64,000 nucleotides of DNA from Psococerastis gibbosa (Eukaryota > Arthropoda > Insecta > Psocodea > Psocidae). The DNA is taken from positions 42,443,039 through 42,507,038 of the forward strand of contig OZ020487.1 of NCBI GenBank assembly GCA_963971405.1. Direction: 5' to 3'. Made by a program: the position numbers and the translations under genes. The notes beneath the pieces were generated by a model. It did no database searches. It was given only the letters and a program-made list of their open reading frames with translations, and had not been told where the DNA came from. Within the stretch, counting starts at the first letter, position 1. Each line of letters starts with the position of its first letter. Positions 57,861 through 64,000 of the stretch are shown one piece after another.

Positions 57861-58743
57861 TTTTTCCATAGGACTTGTAGTTTTGTCGGAAATTAAGATT
57901 TACCGTATTTCACCCTTAAATACCCCCCTTACCTACCCCCCGAACTCAGATCACCCGTAATTTATTTTTCCTTTAATGTCTGCCATATTATCTTCAATTT
58001 CCAATGGGTTTCATTCTGCTATAATTTAATGTTTTTTTCACCATTTTACAGGGGATCTACCCTGGGCTATAAAGTATTTAAGTTCAGTAAAACAAAACAA
58101 AAAGTAAACTTTTGTTTCTGACACGCCCAGCGACCTAGTGGCTAGTCGTCTCATTCTCTATATGCATGACGGCCAAATTTCTGAACCTGTTCTGAATGGT
58201 GGTAGGATTTAGATATTTGTCTCGGAGGGTGCGGGAGAATTTTGCCTAAAATTGGAACCTATATGCATTCAAATTTCAACAGAGGGTATAAGTGACCAAT
58301 ACATATGCTATACGTACCGTGGGGACAGGGGGGCCCGGGGGTCTCCCCGGGAGAAAAAATTTCATAATTGGCCCAAATTAGTGAGGTTAGTGAAAGCAGT
58401 ACAGTTGAAATTTTACCGACGAATTAATCTACCACTGAGGGAGGCCCGGGGGTCCCCCCGGAGAAAAGCTTTGAAAAAATAGGTCTGAAGTATGGGGGTT
58501 TTAAGCTTTTAATGTAATATCTTTTTTGTGAAAGTACTCGGTCAATATGTTTATTTTTATTATGTCTTTCATGTGAAATAAGCACACCGAGAATTAATTT
58601 CCCTTTCGTTATTGTGGATACTAAACTTTTTGCCTTTAGCCGCCATTTATCACCAGAAATTCTGGGGAGGACCCTCCTATTTACGCCAATGATTTTCCCT
58701 CGTACTTTCAACGAGTTTTCCTAAAATTGGTGTAACCTCAATA

Positions 58744-58919
58744 CAGTAGAATCCGTTTTTAAGACTCCGTCTATGTCGACCAACCGCCTATTATGACGAA
58801 TTACACAAGAAAGTATGGTTTTCATTATAAATTTATATATATATTGTATACTATACGCCTTGTATGACATGCATGTTTGTCAATTCCCTTCGATGTAATA
58901 ATAAACGGATATTCTACTG
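58744..58919. mobile_element. pogo/Tigger-like MITE in the left arm
   Basis: CAGTAGAATCCG and CGGATATTCTACTG are inverted ends flanked by TA on both sides, a Tc1/mariner-pogo pattern. It contains ATGACATGCATGTTTGTCAA. Confidence 0.75.
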
Positions 58920-59721
58920 TATATTTAAAACTCCACTGCAAATACGCTGCAAATAGTTTGGGGGGGGGGGGGTTGGTCCGGACCCAAAATACGTGCCTGT
59001 GCCTCTACCTCGTGCAGTTGCGCTGCTACAACTAGTCAAATCATCATATCATAAGCAAAGCGCTGATGTTGTGATGTACTTGTGATGTATTAATCAAATT
59101 TTATGTGTTTATATTATTTCTTGTAAGTTGTAACTTTTTCCATTTTCAGCTAGTTTTTAATCATTGACTTTTCTATTTCTACATTCTACCACCAGTTTTC
59201 CCTCAAAATCTCTCTTATTTGACAATTTGAGTTATTTCCAGCGTTTCCACTTTGAGGGAAATTTCCCTTTTTAGGGAAAATCCGGGTTTAATCACTGCAC
59301 TAAAGGGAAATTGGAGGGAAAAGGGAATTTTGAGGGAAATTTGAAAAAATAAGAGAGATATTTAGGGAAATTTGAGGGAAAACTGGTGGAAAATGCAATG
59401 ATTAAAATAAACTATCTGAAAATGGAAAAGTTACAATAAATTATAAAAACACATAAAATTTGATAAATATGAATAAATAACGGTTTCAAATTTTAGCGCG
59501 AATGTTATGAATTCTTAATTCTCATGCCACTACTGATGGCTTGGTGGGAACTTTAAAAACAGGAGTACATCAGTGCTTTGCTTATGATATGATGATTTGA
59601 CTAGCCTAGTTGTAGCAGCACAACTACACGACAACACGAGGTAAAGGCACAGGCACGTGTTTTGGGTCCTCCCCCCGAAATATTTGCAGCGTACACTAGA
59701 TAGAATGGAATTTTAAATATA

Positions 59722-59896
59722 CAGTAGAATCCTGTTATAATGACATCGAAGGGAATTGACAAACATGGATGTCATACAAGACGTGTAGTATACAATATAC
59801 CTAGGTATATATAACCAAATTATCTTCGTAATTCGTCATAATAGGCGGTTGGTCAATGTTCAATATAGACGGAGTCATAATAAACGGATTCTACTG
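59722..59896. mobile_element. pogo/Tigger-like MITE in the right arm
   Basis: CAGTAGAATCCTGTTATAAT and AATAAACGGATTCTACTG are the ends. It is the mirror copy of 58744-58919 within the foldback. Confidence 0.72.
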
Positions 59897-60257
59897 TGTT
59901 GAGGTTACACCAATTTTAGGAAAACTCGTTGAAAGAGCGAGGGAAAATCATTGGCGAAAATAGGGGGGGGGGGGTCCTCCCCAGGATTTCTGGTGACAAA
60001 TGGAGGCTAAAGGCGTAATATCCACAATAACGAATGGGAAATTAATTCTTGGTGTGCTTATTTCATCTGAAAGACTTAACAAAAATAAAAATAAACATAT
60101 TGGCTTAGTACGTTCACAAAAAAAATATTACTCAAAAAGCTTAAAACCCCAATACTTCAGACCTATTTTTTCAGAATTTTTCTCGGGGAGAGACCCCCGG
60201 GCCCCCCGCAGTGATAGGTTTATATGTCGGTAAAATCTCAACTGTACTGCTTGCAAA

Positions 60258-60525
60258 ATGCGTAAAACCTCACGAATTTGGGCCTATTTATAAATGTTTT
60301 TCCTCCGGGGGAGACCCCCGCCCCCCCCCCTTCTCCAGGGTATAACATGCACAAAACCTCACTGATTTGGGACCATTTATCAATTTTTTTCTCCCGGGAG
60401 AACCCCGGACCCCCTTTCCTCCAGTGTATGATATGCGTAAAACCTCACTAATTTGGGCCTATTAATTATCAATTTTTTCTCCCGGGGGAAACCGCCGGGC
60501 CCCCCTGCCTCCAGGGTATAACATG
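60258..60525. repeat. Tandem repeat, three units of about 89 bp
   Basis: GCGTAAAACCTCACGAATTT, GCACAAAACCTCACTGATTT and GCGTAAAACCTCACTAATTT start units at 60258, 60349 and 60435. Each contains a CCGGGGGAGACCCCCG-type palindrome and CTCCAGGGTATAACAT. The left arm of the foldback has only one such unit. Confidence 0.8.
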
Positions 60526-61477
60526 TGTATTGGTCACTTATACCCTACTTGAAAGATGACTGTATAGGTTCCAATTTTAGGCAAAATTCTCCCTCATCCT
60601 CCGAGAAAAATACCAAAATCCGCGTCTGGTACCACCATTCAAAACAGGTTCAGCAATTTGGACGCCATGCATATACATAGTAGAATGAGACGACTAGGTC
60701 GCTGGGTGTTCCAGAAACAAAAGTTTACTTTTTATTCTTTTTTGTTTTACTGAACTTGAATAGTTTAATGTAGGCCTATATAACGTATTTCAGACTCATT
60801 AAAAAACAATAAAATAATAATAATAGAAAAGTCATATAATTTGCTAGGCAAACTTCCCCCCCCCCCCTAGTAATTTTGGAAATTTAGAAAATAGAGGAAT
60901 ATTAGCGAATTGGGCGAGCGAGGGAAAAGAGGGAAATTTTGAGTTGCCGGCTTATTTCTTCAAATTTCCCTTTTCCCTTCAATGCAGTGATTGATTATAT
61001 GTTTAATTTTAATTGTTTAATGGGGCTTCGCGAAAAGAAAGCCCACGAAAAATTAGTTAATTAATAGTTATACTGTATTTTCCTAAATTAATAAACAATT
61101 AACCCTACCAGGTTTACTGTTCCGAAATAGGTAACAGTGAAGAAATCTTGATGTTAATCTAAGTCAATGGATAATTGACTGGCTTATGTCATCACCAAGT
61201 GACTCGTTCATTTCTGGTGGATAAGAAGTCTTTTTGCAGTTATGGAACAACTATTTTGCATCAGTCACATGCCATTAAATATAAAGATGGTGTTTTCCTC
61301 AAATTTATAAGAAGGGAGTTAGGTTCAGCCAAGTAATCAAAATAATTTCTTCGTGGGAATACTCACTACAATGCGTAAGACGCATTCTAACGGCTTTAAT
61401 CGGAACTATATAATAACTTCAGCTTACCCCTTGGCGTTATCGACCTGCATAGTGCTGAGAAGTACTGTTGAACCAGC

Positions 61478-62688
61478 CAGTGCCGGATTAACCCCTGGGG
61501 GGGGGGGCGGTGGCACAAGATATGGGGGGGGGGGCGTGGGTGCAAACCAGAGGCGGACGAGGCGGTCCCAGACCTCATAAAAGGGGGAGGTACTTGTCAG
61601 TGGCGCAACGATATGTTTTCAAAGAGGGCGATGTATAATTTGGCGCCCCTCCACCCATTTCCATAAAAGTGTATAAAATGGGGAAAGCCGTTCTCATGGA
61701 CCTATGCAGCTTTTAAATTAATGACCTTAGTTCGGTTCGGAGGATATCGCCTTTTCCGAACCAAGGGGAAGTAACTCAAAATTTTTAGTTTCGAGTAAAT
61801 TTCAAAATCAGTTTTGGCGTTCTTCCCTTTTTGATTTTTTTCAAATAAAATGAATAAAGGAGCTCGAGTTGCTTCCGTTTGGAGCAGGCTGCTGTAGTCA
61901 TATAAATCGGGCCGTAGAGAAGGAAGTGGAGTTTCTTCTACACCAAGTAGCGTAACATGTGGGGAATTTGTTGCTCAGAAAGAGAATTAACTCATTTAAT
62001 TTGAATCCAGATTTTTTTCTATGATGTACTTCTGTTTCATTCAACGGAGAATTTTTTTCTGCTTTTTTTGATACCAAACACTCATTTTTTGATTTTTTTG
62101 AGTTACTTCCCTTTGACTTGGAAAACGCGATATACTGTAGGGGGACCGGGGAGTCTCCCACGCGGGAGAAATTTAGTGAAAACAGACCTGAAATAATTGC
62201 TAACAAGGGTGCGGGCCGGGGGTCTCCCACGGGTGAAAATTTTTGAAAAATAGGGCTGAAATATTGAGGTTTTACACATTTCGAATGCAATAAATTTAAG
62301 GTTTATATATTTTGTTATTAATATAATTGTGAACTAGTGGAGCCCGGAGGTCTCCCTCGGGTGAAAGTTTTTGAAAAATAGGTCTAAAATATTGGGATTC
62401 AACGCATTTCGAGAGGATTAAGGTTTATAGCCTAAATGACAGAGAATTAATATATTTAATTGGGAACAGGGGGGCCGAGGGTCTCCCCGGGAGAAAATGT
62501 TTAAAAAAATAGGGCTGAAATAGTGGGGGTTTACTTTCAATTTTTACTTTCAATTTCAAAACTTTTAATTTCTAATATTTTTTTATTTTAATACAAAAAT
62601 ATCTCATTCTGGGGGGCCAGAATTTTACGCATTTCTGGGGGGGGGCGTCGGCCCGTGCCCCAAGTGCCCATGAGTTAATCCGGCACTG
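61478..62688. mobile_element. Non-autonomous hAT element, 1.2 kb, exact 8-bp duplication
   Basis: The ends CAGTGCCGGATTAACCC and GAGTTAATCCGGCACTG are inverted and flanked by GAACCAGC on both sides (61470-61477, 62689-62696). Inside is a second hAT-like start, CAGTGGCGCAACGATA (61598), shared with 5780, and then four diverged tandem units with GGGTCTCCC(C/A)CGGG and GAAAAATAGG(G/T)CTGAAATA (62150-62540). There is no transposase frame; the 130-codon minus-strand frame at 61898-62290 covers the repeats. Confidence 0.88.
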
Positions 62689-62696
62689 GAACCAGC

Positions 62697-63475
62697 CGAG
62701 TTGGCAAATACACAATGGATGTTCCTGTTATGCCTTCCCAAATCCCGCTTCTCCATGTAAATTTCCTATGCTGCATTTTCCAATCACATGGAACTATTTT
62801 GTATGTGTTTGTATACACAAAACTACTGGGGGTTCCAATCATAATTTAATGCATTAAGGTCACAAGTGGTCACTGGTTATTTACTGAGCTGAAATTATCA
62901 ATTTTACGAATTCACTGGCCTAATGTCAAAATAACAATTTAATTTTTCTGAATTTTAGTTTAATGTCTACTGTAGTACGGCTGGTGGAACGATTTTAGGC
63001 TCATCATAGAACAAAATCAAATCAACATTAATGTTATAAATAAGCTATTATTACTCCGTTTCTTGAACTATATAAGAAATATGAGAGATATATAAAAATG
63101 TTCCTCTTACTTTACTGTATTATAAAATGGATCAATTTGAAAGTAGACACTTAACTGGAGTCCCGGATTCGTTGTAAATACCTACAACGTCAAGAACTCG
63201 GGTGCGTGGCGTCTATTTTTTATCAAACTTCTTTAACCTGCAATAGAATTTTAATTGTGACTGGTTTACTTCTGCTTCACTTCTGTTGCAATTATACTAA
63301 TTGATTACAGTATTTATTAATATTATGGAGAAGTCTTTTGAAATATTGTATCCATCAGACCAAAAAATCCACTGATACTAACAATTTAAGGAGTCCCGAG
63401 GGGAAGGGGGTGGGGTAGAACTCCAATTTAGCCATTACAGGGGTAAGATCGAGACACTACGTAATGAGGTTTCTT
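62697..63475. other. AT-rich sequence without recognised features
   Basis: No coding signature or repeat edge is seen in this stretch. Confidence 0.4.
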
Positions 63476-63476
63476 C

Positions 63477-63479
<3 letters not shown>

Positions 63480-63511
<32 letters not shown>
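63480..63511. repeat. Poly(T) tract
   Basis: About 31 T residues directly precede an R4-like segment, consistent with the A-tail of a minus-strand retroposed copy. Confidence 0.8.
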
Positions 63512-63513
<2 letters not shown>

Positions 63514-63605
63514 GTTAATCACATACCCACGTCTCCGATTACATGGCATGTAGAGACTCGCACAAGGACAAGTATACGCCGAGACCACCTTGCCATCGAA
63601 CTCGC
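63512..63605 (-). repeat. R4 copy following the poly(T) tract
   Basis: GGTTAATCACATACCCACGT, CATGTAGAGACTCGCACAAG and GAGACCACCTTGCCATCGAA match the R4 family (14453, 19330). Confidence 0.6.
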
Positions 63606-63799
63606 GCTAACAATTTAAGTTAACTATGTTTTCGTGTAGTGAATGTACCACAGACCCAGTCTTCCATAAGATCCTTTATGGCTGTGCAGGCATGGTCAAA
63701 TTAGCGGTAACAGCTTAATTGCCCTAAGGTTATTATTAGGGAGATTCATCAACCTATTGAGACGGTGACCAATGTTCGGCTTTTCGAAAAAAAATTCAT

Positions 63800-64000
63800 T
63801 TTCTGTAGAAATGACGCGATATACCAAGTACCTACGATAGTAGCCGAAATCAAGAGAGCCCTCATCAGGAGGCTAGGGCACGTGGAATGAATGCCAGACA
63901 ATAGGGTAACAAGAGCAGTCTTACACAAGGTGCCCCAACGGAGAAGACGAGTGGGACGACCACGGATGCGATGGCTGGACGACGTCGAGGGGGATCTGGC
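63800..64000 (+). mobile_element. LINE 3' end, cut by the window edge
   Basis: A frame encodes EIKRALIRRLGHVE, TRAVLHKVPQRRRR and VGRPRMRWLDDVEGDL, the common RLGHVxRM ... GRPRxRWxDDV end of a LINE polyprotein. A stop interrupts it after GHVE. It continues beyond the window. Confidence 0.75.

Larger units (their letters stand above)
58046..60765. mobile_element. 2.7-kb foldback element with ~1.2-kb inverted arms
   Basis: The left arm (58046 to about 59240) and right arm (about 59340 to 60765) are inverted copies over nearly their whole length. Examples are TTCAGTAAAACAAAACAAAA / TTTTGTTTTACTGAACTT, GAAAACTCGTTG with its complement, and TCAAATCATCATATCATAAG with its complement. Each arm contains the same pogo-like MITE, so the arms arose by inversion-duplication after that insertion. 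The right arm also has a three-unit expansion. There is no transposase frame and no clear target duplication. Confidence 0.8.

Noticed and set aside
60258-60525. CRISPR-like array
   Set aside because: Units differ throughout, there are no unique spacers, and the context is a eukaryotic foldback element.
61898-62290. 130-codon minus-strand frame
   Set aside because: It covers tandem GTCTCCC units of the hAT element. The composition is low-complexity and no domain is recognisable.

Overview
The window is 64 kb of animal nuclear DNA and looks like an arthropod, most likely an insect. The support is one host gene split into many short exons by GT-AG introns, AT-rich introns of 0.2-5.8 kb, and a very dense load of small non-autonomous transposons, tRNA-derived SINEs, 5'-truncated LINEs and Penelope-like fragments. 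Nothing bacterial or viral is visible. The species cannot be named from the sequence alone.

The one recognisable host gene runs left to right from about 2.2 to 46.2 kb. It encodes a P4-type ATPase (phospholipid flippase) closest in motif content to the ATP8B class. I could place 21 exons that chain together in perfect reading phase (6961-46173, about 1,190 residues). They carry every family hallmark: the N-terminal RRIRAND motif, DGET, the PISL membrane motif, [29 protein letters not shown] and the C-terminal [13 protein letters not shown] block. An upstream acidic and arginine-rich first exon (2238-2527) looks coding, but its phase does not fit exon 2, so a small exon is missing from the model or this exon belongs to another transcript.

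The introns are the interesting part. (1) About 15 palindromic elements (6.2-55.4 kb) share GGCG termini, mostly 3-bp TWA target duplications and a subterminal block GACGTGGTAGCAGACAT. Six of them (12.4, 15.0, 21.8, 28.6, 30.4 and 35.6 kb) are a composite: one palindrome inside another, amplified as a unit, with a start-codon-bearing internal segment that could come from a PIF/Harbinger-type accessory gene. (2) A SINE sits directly against exon 17. Its target duplication copies the splice acceptor and first codons of that exon, and leaves an open 60-nt phase-matched candidate cassette exon ending at a consensus donor inside the SINE. (3) Pieces of exons 5 and 15 are duplicated as decaying copies in the following introns. 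(4) Several insertions are datable by their target duplications: a hAT element followed by a LINE at 22.4-23.6 kb, a LINE inside a palindromic element at 51.1-51.5 kb, and a hAT element with an exact 8-bp duplication at 61.5-62.7 kb.

From 46.2 to 64 kb there is no recognisable host gene. This part holds repeats, a 2.7-kb foldback element (58.05-60.77 kb), a Tc1-like transposase scrap (57.6 kb) and a LINE 3' end running off the right edge. The first 2.2 kb likewise holds only SINE and repeat fragments.
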